The position numbers were made by a program, and so were the translations under genes. The notes beneath the pieces were generated by a model. It was not told the DNA's origin. It worked only from the letters and a program-made list of their open reading frames with translations, and searched no databases. A stretch of 13,788 nt of DNA from Halieaceae bacterium UBA3479 (lineage in GTDB: Bacteria; Pseudomonadota; Gammaproteobacteria; Pseudomonadales; Halieaceae). The stretch lies in the NCBI GenBank assembly GCA_002377985.1, contig DFQW01000022.1, forward strand, positions 1 through 13,788, written 5' to 3'. Positions 6,866 through 13,788 of the stretch are shown here, one piece after another; the stretch's first letter is position 1, and each line of letters starts with the position of its first letter.

Positions 6866-7425
6866 GGTAGCGGATCCTCGATGGTCTCTCCCCGGGGCAA
6901 GAGCGCCATGCGACCCAGCAGATCCCATTCCAGGCGGTAGAGGAGATCACCCGTCTTCGGGTCAATCCACTCCAGCGCGCCGGGGGTCATTTCACCGCCT
7001 GCCCAAGCGACGATTTGCGGCGTGGGGTTAAGTTCGGGATCGTATTTTTGAATCTCGATATCGGGTTGCCCGTCCAGTGTTAACACAAGCCCCACACCCT
7101 CTTCGAAACGGAGCGGCGCAAAGATATCTGCATTGACCCGCGGCGAGGCCCAACCCTGATCAAATCGCTGCAGCCAAATACCCTGATAGCGCTCGGTGGC
7201 ATCCTCGCGGGTGAATCCGATCAGCAAGCCATGATCACTGGCGGACAGACCCGCCTCCGTGCTGGCCATCGTCAGCAAATTGGCCACGTATCTAACCTCG
7301 TCTGCCAGGCGAAAATCGGCGCCACCTCGGCCTACATTGAGGGTAACAACCCCCGTCAGCAGTACGATGACAAATACCGCCACCAACAATTCGATAAAGC
7401 TAAATCCGTGTGAGTCAGCTCTCAT
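6862..7425 (-). CDS. gspH: T2SS minor pseudopilin GspH
   Basis: Minor pseudopilin thought to link the GspI-J-K tip to the GspG shaft. From ATG 7425 it has 187 aa, within the family range. The leader MRADSHG precedes FSFIELLVAVFVIVLLTGV: cleavage after G7 and Glu at mature position 5. The globular part holds EVRYVANLLTMASTEAGLS (43-61), the GspH-typical helix, then GLLIGFTRED and LQRFDQGW (85-92). Earlier in-frame starts up to 7539 would run into gspG and give an overlong leader, so I reject them. The ATG is 25 nt after the gspG stop with only a weak AAGGGC upstream. The stop overlaps the gspI TTG. Confidence 0.93.
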   Translation of the reverse strand: MRADSHGFSFIELLVAVFVIVLLTGVVTLNVGRGGADFRLADEVRYVANLLTMASTEAGLSASDHGLLIGFTREDATERYQGIWLQRFDQGWASPRVNADIFAPLRFEEGVGLVLTLDGQPDIEIQKYDPELNPTPQIVAWAGGEMTPGALEWIDPKTGDLLYRLEWDLLGRMALLPRGETIEDPLP

Positions 7426-7450
7426 AGCCCAGATTGCCCTTGGGCAGCGA

Positions 7451-7882
7451 TCAGGTATCGGTTTCGTTCCAGTTGCCGATGTCGGCATTCTGTCCCTCTC
7501 CGCCGGGTAATCCGTCTGCGCCAAGAGAATAGATGTCAACGTCTCTGTTCTCTCCGGGGGAAAGGTAAAGGTATGGTCGACCCCAGGGATCCATCGGTGT
7601 TTCTGCCAGATATCCTCCCTGCTTAAAATTTCTGGGCTCCGGATTCAGGGTGCTGGGCGTCACCAACGCTTCGAGCCCCTGCTCTGTCGTCGGGTACACA
7701 TAGTTGTCAAGACGATAGATTTTCAGAGCCGTATCGATTGACTTGAAGTCTGCCCTGACCTTCTGGATGCGTGCATCGTCTGCGCTATTGAGCACAGTGG
7801 GCGCCACCACACTGATCAACAGTCCCATGATGACCAATACCACCAGAATCTCAATCAATGAGAAGCCCTTTTCACGCTTCAT
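7451..7882 (-). CDS. gspG: T2SS major pseudopilin GspG
   Basis: Major pseudopilin that polymerises into the periplasmic pseudopilus and drives substrates through the secretin. It has 143 aa, the standard length. The very short leader MKREKG precedes FSLIEILVVLVIMGLL: cleavage after G6, Glu at mature position 5 (residue 11), with a hydrophobic helix to about residue 30. The family blocks follow: YPTTEQGLEALV (63-74), DPWGRPYLYLSPG (98-110) and the calcium-binding loop LGADGLPGGEGQNADIGNW (120-138). ATG 7882 lies 6 nt after the gspF stop and has GAGGTG upstream, one of the better ribosome binding sites in the operon. That fits the need for far more GspG than other components. Confidence 0.98.
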   Translation of the reverse strand: MKREKGFSLIEILVVLVIMGLLISVVAPTVLNSADDARIQKVRADFKSIDTALKIYRLDNYVYPTTEQGLEALVTPSTLNPEPRNFKQGGYLAETPMDPWGRPYLYLSPGENRDVDIYSLGADGLPGGEGQNADIGNWNETDT

Positions 7883-7888
7883 AACGCA

Positions 7889-9109
7889 TCACCTCACCAT
7901 CGTATTTAAGTCAAATATGGGTAACAGGATAGCGAGCACAATAGTCAAAACCAGCCCTCCCATGAACACCACCATTGCAGGTTCAAATAATCCCATGACA
8001 GTGCCCAGTGCCATTTCTAGCTCGCGCTCCTGATTGGCGGCGGATCGCTCAAGCATTTTCTCAAGATCACCACTGGTCTCTCCCGAGGTAACCATATGCA
8101 CCATCATTGGTGGAAAAAACTTCTCATGAGACAGTGCCCGACTGAGACTCGAGCCCTCCTGCACCCGCCGCGAGACCGACAAGCTGGCGTCTCTTAACAC
8201 CAAATTGTTCATGACAGATCCTGCGATGCGAAGCGCATGAATGAGCGGCACGCCCGATGCCATCAGAATACTCAGGGTAGAGGCAAAGCGGGCGCTGTCC
8301 AGCGCAATTAAGACGCCACTCAGCATCGGAATCCTCAGCAAAGCGCGATGCCAGCGCTTTCGTCTGGCTGGCAGGCGCAGCATCCTTCGTACGCCCCACA
8401 CCGCCGCCAGAATGGCAGCCACGCAATGCAAGATGTAAAGGCGCATAAAGTCGCTGACCCAGATCAAACCCACCGTCAACGGCGGTAACGCTTTCTTCGT
8501 GTGCGCAAAGATCCCCACCAACTCCGGCACCACAAAAATCATCAACGCGGCAACAACCGCCACCGCGACTGCTATCAGGACAAACGGATAGATCAGCGCC
8601 ATCTGTAGCTTCTGTGCCGTATGTTGTCGGGTCTCGGTGTAATGAGCCAACTGTTCCAACACCGGTCCCAGCTGCCCCGCCTCCTCGCCGGCATTTACCA
8701 TCGCCCGGTACATTTCGCCGAAGGCAGTGGGAAACTGGTTTAACGCATGCGCCAGAGTATGGCCCTCTGCAACCTTGGATCGCACCTCCAGCATCATGGA
8801 GGTGATCGCAGACTTGCGACTTTGTTCTGCAACCGCTGACAAGCATTCGTCCAGAGGCAACGCCGATGCGACCAGGGTCGCCAATTGGCGGGTGATGAGC
8901 GCCAGGTCACCGGCGGCCAGACGCCGACCAAAAATCCGCAGGGGAAGTTTAGGTCCACTGCGCAAGGCGTCATTAGCTGCCTCTACTTCGATCGGTCTTA
9001 GCTGGCGTTGCCGCAGGACCCCTCTGACTTGACGGTCAGAGTCACCCTCGAGAACCCCTTTTACCAGCTTTCCATCGCCGTTAAGCGCTTTATAGCGAAA
9101 CGCCGCCAT
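7889..9109 (-). CDS. gspF: T2SS inner-membrane platform protein GspF
   Basis: Polytopic inner-membrane protein at the centre of the assembly platform. It contacts GspE and GspL and is thought to feed GspG into the growing pseudopilus. It has 406 aa, the standard length. The N-terminus MAAFRYKALNGDGKLVKGVLE is typical. Two repeated T2SSF domains cover about residues 67-190 (RQLATLVASALPLDECL at 74-90, NAGEEAGQLGPVLEQLA at 139-155) and about 270-394 (RFASTLSILMASGVPL at 274-289, VTSGETSGDLEKML at 340-353). Membrane segments lie at about 172-195, 223-243 and 374-398. ATG 9109 is 3 nt after the gspE stop; the ribosome binding site is weak, so coupling to gspE is likely. Confidence 0.97.
   Translation of the reverse strand: MAAFRYKALNGDGKLVKGVLEGDSDRQVRGVLRQRQLRPIEVEAANDALRSGPKLPLRIFGRRLAAGDLALITRQLATLVASALPLDECLSAVAEQSRKSAITSMMLEVRSKVAEGHTLAHALNQFPTAFGEMYRAMVNAGEEAGQLGPVLEQLAHYTETRQHTAQKLQMALIYPFVLIAVAVAVVAALMIFVVPELVGIFAHTKKALPPLTVGLIWVSDFMRLYILHCVAAILAAVWGVRRMLRLPARRKRWHRALLRIPMLSGVLIALDSARFASTLSILMASGVPLIHALRIAGSVMNNLVLRDASLSVSRRVQEGSSLSRALSHEKFFPPMMVHMVTSGETSGDLEKMLERSAANQERELEMALGTVMGLFEPAMVVFMGGLVLTIVLAILLPIFDLNTMVR
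7890..7895 (-). promoter_or_regulatory. Shine-Dalgarno of gspG
   Basis: The minus strand reads GAGGTG here, overlapping the gspF stop codon and about 7-9 nt from ATG 7882. It is stronger than the sites before gspE, gspF, gspH or gspL, consistent with high expression of the major pseudopilin. Confidence 0.6.
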
Positions 9110-9112
9110 CGG

Positions 9113-10630
9113 TCAGGTCACCGACGTTACCCTGAGGACTTCCTCAAGGCTGGTCTGCCCTTCCAGTATTCTGCGCCTGCCATCGGCGTCGATGCCCGGG
9201 CTGTGCCGACGCGCTATCCGCAAAAGCGCCTGCTCTCCCGCACCGTTATGGATGGCCTCGCGCAACTCTTCGCCGATTTCTATCAGTTCATAGATACCGG
9301 TTCTGCCCCGATAGCCCGTAAAGTTGCAGTGCTCGCATCCTGCGCCGCGATAAAGCTCTAACGCTGAATCGGTAATTCCCAGTCTCTCGCACTCGGCATC
9401 TGTAGGCTGGTAGGGTTCACGACACGCCAGACAAAGCAGTCTTACCAAACGCTGTGCCATGACCGCCAGCAAACTGGAGGACAACAAAAATGGCTCCACC
9501 CCCATATCCTGAAGCCGCGTGACCGCACCAATCGCTGTATTGGTGTGGAGCGTGGACAACACGAGGTGCCCGGTCAGAGACGCCTGAACAGCGATCTCCG
9601 CTGTCTCGAGATCGCGAATCTCACCCACCATGACGATATCCGGGTCCTGCCGCAAAATGGCCCGCAACCCGCGCGCAAAGGTCATGTCTACCTTGGGGTT
9701 GACCTGCGTCTGCCCTACCCCCGGCAACATATACTCAACGGGGTCTTCGATGGTCAGAATATTGCGCGAGGTCTCATTGATGCTGGAGAGGCCCGCGTAA
9801 AGCGTCGTGGTTTTACCCGACCCGGTCGGACCGGTTACCAGAATAATTCCGTGAGGACTCGCCAATGCCCTGCGATAAGCCGAGTCCACCTGTTCGTTCA
9901 TACGGAGCTCGTTCAAGTTGAGCTGCCCCGCTTGCTTATCCAGCAACCGCAATACCACCCGCTCACCGTAGGCCGAAGGAATCGTCGACATTCTGATGTC
10001 GATCCCGTGCCCGGCGATTCGTACCGAGATCCGTCCGTCCTGAGGGACTCGCTTTTCGGCGATATCCAGCTTGGCCATTACCTTTAACCGCGACACCAAT
10101 AGTGGTGCGAGCATACGTTTTGGTGACAGGACTTCGGTCAGCACACCGTCTACGCGATAGCGGACACTGAGGCGCTCCTCAAACGTTTCGATATGAATAT
10201 CACTCGCCTGCTCCTTCACCGCCTGAGAGAGAATCGCGTTGATTAGACGAATAATGGGCGCATCATCCTCGGCGTCCATGAGATCACCCACATCAGGGAG
10301 CTCATCAACCAACCGCGCGAGGTCGACATCGGAGGATAAGTCCTCCGCCATTTGCGCTGCTTCATTTTGCGTGCGCTGATAGGCAAGCGTCAGACGCTGC
10401 CTAAACTGTTCCGCCTCGAGACGCTGCAGGGTAAAAGCCTCGCCGACAAATCGACGCACCTCGAGCAGTACGTCGGGGTCCATGGGGGGCACGTAATAAA
10501 GAACAGGAGAGGCCCCTTTGCGATCGAGCAAGATATTGCGGCTCTGGGCAAAGGTAAAAGGCACACCCGAGGCCATGACGGCGCCGGAAGCATCTGGCGC
10601 CATTGCTTGTTTAACTTCAGCGTCTGTCAC
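9113..10630 (-). CDS. gspE: T2SS secretion ATPase GspE
   Basis: Cytoplasmic hexameric ATPase that powers pseudopilus assembly, bound to GspL and GspF. It has 505 aa, typical length. The N-terminal part (about 20-110) carries the GspL-binding domain. The RecA-like core has Walker A GPTGSGKT (267-274), the Asp box ILTIEDPVEY (291-300), Walker B DIVMVGEIRD (331-340) and the His box LSTLHTNTA (358-366). The zinc-binding tetracysteine of the family is intact: CLAC (400-403) and CEHC (432-435), followed by GYRGRTGIYEL (439-449). The start is GTG 10630, 6 nt after the gspD stop. An ATG nine codons in (10603) is the alternative and loses no conserved sequence. Confidence 0.97.
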   Translation of the reverse strand: MTDAEVKQAMAPDASGAVMASGVPFTFAQSRNILLDRKGASPVLYYVPPMDPDVLLEVRRFVGEAFTLQRLEAEQFRQRLTLAYQRTQNEAAQMAEDLSSDVDLARLVDELPDVGDLMDAEDDAPIIRLINAILSQAVKEQASDIHIETFEERLSVRYRVDGVLTEVLSPKRMLAPLLVSRLKVMAKLDIAEKRVPQDGRISVRIAGHGIDIRMSTIPSAYGERVVLRLLDKQAGQLNLNELRMNEQVDSAYRRALASPHGIILVTGPTGSGKTTTLYAGLSSINETSRNILTIEDPVEYMLPGVGQTQVNPKVDMTFARGLRAILRQDPDIVMVGEIRDLETAEIAVQASLTGHLVLSTLHTNTAIGAVTRLQDMGVEPFLLSSSLLAVMAQRLVRLLCLACREPYQPTDAECERLGITDSALELYRGAGCEHCNFTGYRGRTGIYELIEIGEELREAIHNGAGEQALLRIARRHSPGIDADGRRRILEGQTSLEEVLRVTSVT

Positions 10631-10636
10631 CGGCGG

Positions 10637-12652
10637 CTAGCCATCACCGCGGTCATCCGCGGGCACCTCGGGTAACTGCTGTATCTGCTCTTCCCATGAG
10701 GGCAATACCGGCAAATTACCGTCATCAAGGAACATTAAACCCCGCTCACGACGCTCAATCTGCTGCTCTCTGATAAAGCGATACTTCTCGGCAGTCGCAC
10801 CCTTCAGATCTTCGTCATCGCGAATGATCGTGGGACGGATAAATACCAGCAGGTTCGATTTGGTTACCGTGACTACGTCATTGCGGAACAGCCGCCCCAG
10901 CAGCGGGATACTAGACAAAATGGGAACACCCTGTGTCGAGTCCTGCACATCGTCCTTGACCAACCCACCCAGCACAACGATATCGCTGTCATTGGCCAAC
11001 ACTTTGGTCTCAATCTTTCGCTCGTTGGTAATCACGTCGGATGCCGCCAGTATCTGTGCAGAAATACTCGAAACCTCCTGCACGATATCGAGCACCACCG
11101 AATCCCCCTCATTGATCTGTGGCGTGACCTTAAGCGTCACGCCAACGCTCTGACGCTCGATGGTCTGGAACGGATTCTGCGCACCATTACCCACACCGGT
11201 ATTGGTGTAGGAGCCGGTCACGAAGGGCACCTGTTGGCCTACCGTGATAAACGCCTCTTCGTTATCTAACGTCAACAGGCTCGGGGTTGAGAGGATATTG
11301 GCGTTCCCCTGCGTTTCCAGCGCGTTGAGAATAATGGTCATGGTGAGATCCTGATCAACCACACCCCAGCCCAGCGTCGTCCCCGGAATCTGGGAAAGCG
11401 CGCCCGCCACGCCGCGTGTGGCGATAGTCTCGGATCCGTCGTCGGGAAGGATGGCGTCGGCCAGCGCGCGGTTACGCGCCTGTTGCGCTGAACTCGTACT
11501 GATGTTGCTGCCGTAAAGTCCGCCATCGTTGGAGAACAGCCATTGCAGGCCGAGTTCCTGACCCTCGGTCATCTCCATCTCGACGATGATCGCCTCAATC
11601 AGCACCTGCGCCCGACGAATATCGAGGCGCGCAATCACCGACTCCAGCGCCGCCATTTCGTCAGTATCAGCCGTAATGATCAGGCTATTGGTGCCAGCAT
11701 CCGCTTCGATAGTGGATTCGTTGTTACCCGAGCGTTTGTTCGCTCCGCCCTCTTCGAGTCGAGCAATGTTTTGCATGACCCGCGTCAGCACCTCCGCCAC
11801 CTCTAACGCGTCGGCGTACTCGAGATATATCACCCGAACATTGCCCGACTGTTCCAGCGGGGTATCGAGATACGACACCAGTTTACGGATGCGCTCGACC
11901 GTTAGCTCATCTGCCGTTACCACCACGCTGTTGGTGCGCTTGTCTGCAACGAGTATCGCCTCCTTGTCGGCTTCAGCGCCCTCACCCTGACGCGATTTTT
12001 CAAGCGTATTGAGCATGCTGACCACATCCTCTGCGACACCATATTTGAGGCGAATAATTTCTGTCGTCTGCACTGCAGAGCGATCCATTCGCTCGATGAT
12101 GTCGACAATTCGCCCGATATTGGAGCGAATATCAGAGAGGATGATTGCGTTACTGGGCGCGTAGGCAGCCATGTGCGCCTGTTGCGGCACGAGCGGGCGT
12201 AATACCGGTATCAGCTTGGCCGCCGAAATATTGTCGAGCCGAATGACTTGCGTGACGTACTCGTCGTTGTCCCCCGCGTCCTGATCCTCCATGAGTGGCA
12301 CCGGTGCGGAGCGCGCGTCTTTGCTCGGGATAATGCGAATCACTTGGCCGCTGCGCACTGCCGTATAACCCTGAACATCCAGAATGGACAGGAACAGGTC
12401 GTACAACTCCGCCTGCGTCACGGGTTTGGAGGAGATGACCCTGACCTTACCTTTGACGTTGGGGTCCACCACCATGGTGGTACCCGTCACGTCAGCGACG
12501 AATTTAATAAATTCCTGAATATCGGTATCTTTCAGATTAACCGTGTATTCCTGCGCAGAGGCAACAGGCGCCCAACACAGGAGCAGCGCAACACAGGCGA
12601 TGCCAAAACGTGATGTAAATGACGAGCGGTTTTCCATGTTATTTGAGGGCAT
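10637..12652 (-). CDS. gspD: T2SS outer-membrane secretin GspD
   Basis: Multimeric outer-membrane channel through which folded exoproteins leave the cell. From ATG 12652 it has 671 aa (family about 650-700). A Sec signal peptide ends at ...PVASA with likely cleavage before QEYTV (33/34); there is no lipobox. The domains are N0 (about 36-110, with VDPNVKGKV), N1 (132-193), N2 (196-264), N3 (272-345, with a flexible Gly/Asn-rich loop at about 302-314) and the secretin core (346-612). The core contains VLIEAIIVEMEM (350-361), the VGQQVPFVTG gate region (471-480), VTLKVTPQI (505-513) and VPILSSIPLLGRLFR (576-590). The C-terminal tail of about 60 residues (S-domain position) would contact a pilotin, but no pilotin gene is in view. 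The start is 4 nt after the gspC stop; ATG 12637 and ATG 12700 are alternatives. Confidence 0.97.
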   Translation of the reverse strand: MPSNNMENRSSFTSRFGIACVALLLCWAPVASAQEYTVNLKDTDIQEFIKFVADVTGTTMVVDPNVKGKVRVISSKPVTQAELYDLFLSILDVQGYTAVRSGQVIRIIPSKDARSAPVPLMEDQDAGDNDEYVTQVIRLDNISAAKLIPVLRPLVPQQAHMAAYAPSNAIILSDIRSNIGRIVDIIERMDRSAVQTTEIIRLKYGVAEDVVSMLNTLEKSRQGEGAEADKEAILVADKRTNSVVVTADELTVERIRKLVSYLDTPLEQSGNVRVIYLEYADALEVAEVLTRVMQNIARLEEGGANKRSGNNESTIEADAGTNSLIITADTDEMAALESVIARLDIRRAQVLIEAIIVEMEMTEGQELGLQWLFSNDGGLYGSNISTSSAQQARNRALADAILPDDGSETIATRGVAGALSQIPGTTLGWGVVDQDLTMTIILNALETQGNANILSTPSLLTLDNEEAFITVGQQVPFVTGSYTNTGVGNGAQNPFQTIERQSVGVTLKVTPQINEGDSVVLDIVQEVSSISAQILAASDVITNERKIETKVLANDSDIVVLGGLVKDDVQDSTQGVPILSSIPLLGRLFRNDVVTVTKSNLLVFIRPTIIRDDEDLKGATAEKYRFIREQQIERRERGLMFLDDGNLPVLPSWEEQIQQLPEVPADDRGDG

Positions 12653-12656
12653 CCTG

Positions 12657-13691
12657 TTACGGGCTCGCAAGATCCACGCTGAGCGTGACTGATTCGCCAT
12701 TGCGGTCTATTTCAAAAGTCGCCTGATTGGCATCTTTCATCATCTGATAAAGCTTAAGTGTATTACTTGCGTCGCTGAGCGCGAGCCCGTTCACCGCGGT
12801 GACGACATCACCCGACTGAAAACCGGTTGCATCGAACGCGGCACGGTCAGCGCCGGGCGCTACCCGGTATCCCGTGACGCTACCCCCTTCGCGCACCGGT
12901 GCGATCGAGACAACCTGAGACAATGATTCCGGGGCGTCATAAAGTTGCTGGCGGTACCGTCCTGCCGCCCGTGCGCGGGCATCAGCATCAGCGGCCGTGG
13001 TGTCCTCGGCCGATTGCGGTTGTGCGCGCGTCACGGGCGCTGGGCTCGACGCTGCTGCGGACCGCGTGGGGACAACCAAACCCGGTCCCTCGTAAAGCTT
13101 GATCAGCTCATAGGTGCCGGCATTATCGATGACAACTTGCCTGGGCATCACTTTTGCCAACGTCACCTTGCCCGATACGGGCAGCGCGTCCCCGACGGCA
13201 TACACCTGCTCGCGATTTCCTCCTTTGATTACCGCACTCCCCAGACCGTCTTCGGTTGAGGCAACAATACCGGTCAGGACCAACGCGAGTCTCGTCTCCT
13301 TGGCATCCTGCTCAATGCCCTCTCGCTCTCCGGCTGCGACTGCTGCTGCTTCCTCGTCAACCGGCACATCCGGGTTACCACCGAATATTCGCGAACCCAG
13401 GACGGGCGTGACATCTATCGAAAAATGACCAACCCCAGCTGCCGGGCGCGGCACATTCATCATTTCCGTGGGCATCGCCTCCAGTGATGTCACCCGCCAT
13501 GGAGCCCAAAATAACTGACTCAGGCTCGACAGGCTCCACAGCACCAAGGCGGCGAGTATGAAGTTTTGTAGACGCTTGAGTTTTTCAGGATCTCGCGCAT
13601 AGTCCTGCCACAAACGGCCGATACGCGCCTCCATCAGGACAATCGCGCCCTGCAAACGCGTCCTCATGTCGTGCTGATTAAATCGGCTCAC
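12657..13691 (-). CDS. gspC: T2SS inner-membrane clamp protein GspC
   Basis: Bitopic protein linking the inner-membrane platform to the secretin and taking part in substrate recognition. It has 344 aa from GTG 13691, slightly above the usual 270-310. A cytoplasmic N-terminus precedes one membrane segment (about 42-62, LAALVLWSLSSLSQLFWAPW). After an Ala/Glu-rich linker comes the homology region that binds GspD N0 (about 132-200, LVLTGIVAS and GDALPVSGKVTLAKVMPRQV). A long Ala/Ser/Pro linker (about 205-250) leads to a C-terminal PDZ domain (about 255-342, GYRVAPG and LQSGDVV-like FQSGDVVTAVNG at 291-302). An in-frame TAG two codons upstream bars a longer start; ATG 13667 is an alternative. It is the first gene of the operon. 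Confidence 0.94.
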   Translation of the reverse strand: MSRFNQHDMRTRLQGAIVLMEARIGRLWQDYARDPEKLKRLQNFILAALVLWSLSSLSQLFWAPWRVTSLEAMPTEMMNVPRPAAGVGHFSIDVTPVLGSRIFGGNPDVPVDEEAAAVAAGEREGIEQDAKETRLALVLTGIVASTEDGLGSAVIKGGNREQVYAVGDALPVSGKVTLAKVMPRQVVIDNAGTYELIKLYEGPGLVVPTRSAAASSPAPVTRAQPQSAEDTTAADADARARAAGRYRQQLYDAPESLSQVVSIAPVREGGSVTGYRVAPGADRAAFDATGFQSGDVVTAVNGLALSDASNTLKLYQMMKDANQATFEIDRNGESVTLSVDLASP

Positions 13692-13724
13692 GGTCTAAAG
13701 CTGTCCCTTGACTCACCGGAGGGC

Positions 13725-13781
13725 ATCATACGCTGTTCGCGAGACGCTTACCGATCATGAAACTCACTTGCAGAGTAGCAA
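13725..13781 (-). promoter_or_regulatory. Candidate promoter region of the gsp operon
   Basis: Between gspC and the window edge, the minus strand has TATGAT (13730-13725), five of six matches to a sigma-70 -10 box, 33 nt before the gspC GTG, with no good -35 partner. A second pair lies further up: TTGCTA (13781-13776) and CATGAT (13759-13754), 16 nt apart, each matching four of six. Either could serve the operon. The call rests on position and weak consensus only. Confidence 0.3.
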
Positions 13782-13788
13782 AAGCGCG

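Noticed and set aside
6866..6928. Upstream ATG 6928 as the gspI start
   Set aside because: Would give a 30-residue prepilin leader and a 67-nt overlap with gspH; the TTG at 6865 gives a normal leader and a classic stop-start overlap.
7426..7539. Extended start for gspH up to 7539
   Set aside because: Would overlap gspG by nearly 90 nt and put 45 residues before the prepilin cleavage site; ATG 7425 gives a 7-residue leader.
8124..8846. Minus-strand open frame of 240 codons inside gspF in another frame
   Set aside because: It lies wholly within the clearly conserved gspF; its translation is Cys/Gly/Arg-rich with no recognisable domain and no ribosome site. It is a frame shadow.
1..13788. CRISPR arrays, insertion sequences, tRNA/rRNA genes, toxin-antitoxin or defence genes
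   Set aside because: I looked on both strands and saw no regularly spaced repeats, transposase motifs, terminal inverted repeats or RNA-gene signatures; the DNA is filled by the gsp operon and the two transporters.

Overview
The window reads as a stretch of a gammaproteobacterial chromosome, with G+C in the mid-50s by eye. Every convincing gene is on the minus strand, so transcription runs from the right end (about 13.7 kb) to the left end. Gene content and order fit a Gram-negative, possibly marine, gammaproteobacterium. This rests on a gammaproteobacterial-type gspC-to-gspN order and two Na+-coupled amino-acid symporters. The taxon is inference; no rRNA or other marker is present.

Right to centre (13691 down to 2295): one compact operon for a type II secretion system (T2SS), in the order gspC, D, E, F, G, H, I, J, K, L, M, N. 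Junctions range from a 20-nt overlap to short gaps; only gspG-gspH (25 nt) and gspK-gspL (52 nt) are wider. All genes look intact. Together they encode the outer-membrane secretin (D), the inner-membrane link to it (C), the cytoplasmic ATPase (E), the platform (F, L, M), the major pseudopilin (G), the four minor pseudopilins of the tip (H, I, J, K) and the accessory protein N. The prepilin peptidase (gspO/pilD), a pilotin (gspS) and gspA/gspB are not in the window, so they must lie elsewhere or be absent.

Left (2162 down to 1): after a 132-nt gap with no convincing terminator come two sodium-coupled amino-acid transporter genes in tandem. The first is a complete NSS/SNF-family (LeuT-fold) symporter with a strong ribosome binding site. 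Five nt after its stop begins an AGCS-family (alanine/glycine:cation) symporter, which is cut by the window's left edge. One possible theme is exoprotein secretion followed by amino-acid scavenging, but that is inferred from position only.

The 97 nt right of gspC hold its presumed promoter region. No RNA genes, CRISPR arrays, insertion sequences or phage elements were seen. I found no evidence for a wholly new system. The points worth a second look are an acidic insert in GspK, hairpin-forming sequence in front of gspL, the start-codon choices (especially gspI), the ion-site residues of the NSS transporter, and the transporter pair itself.
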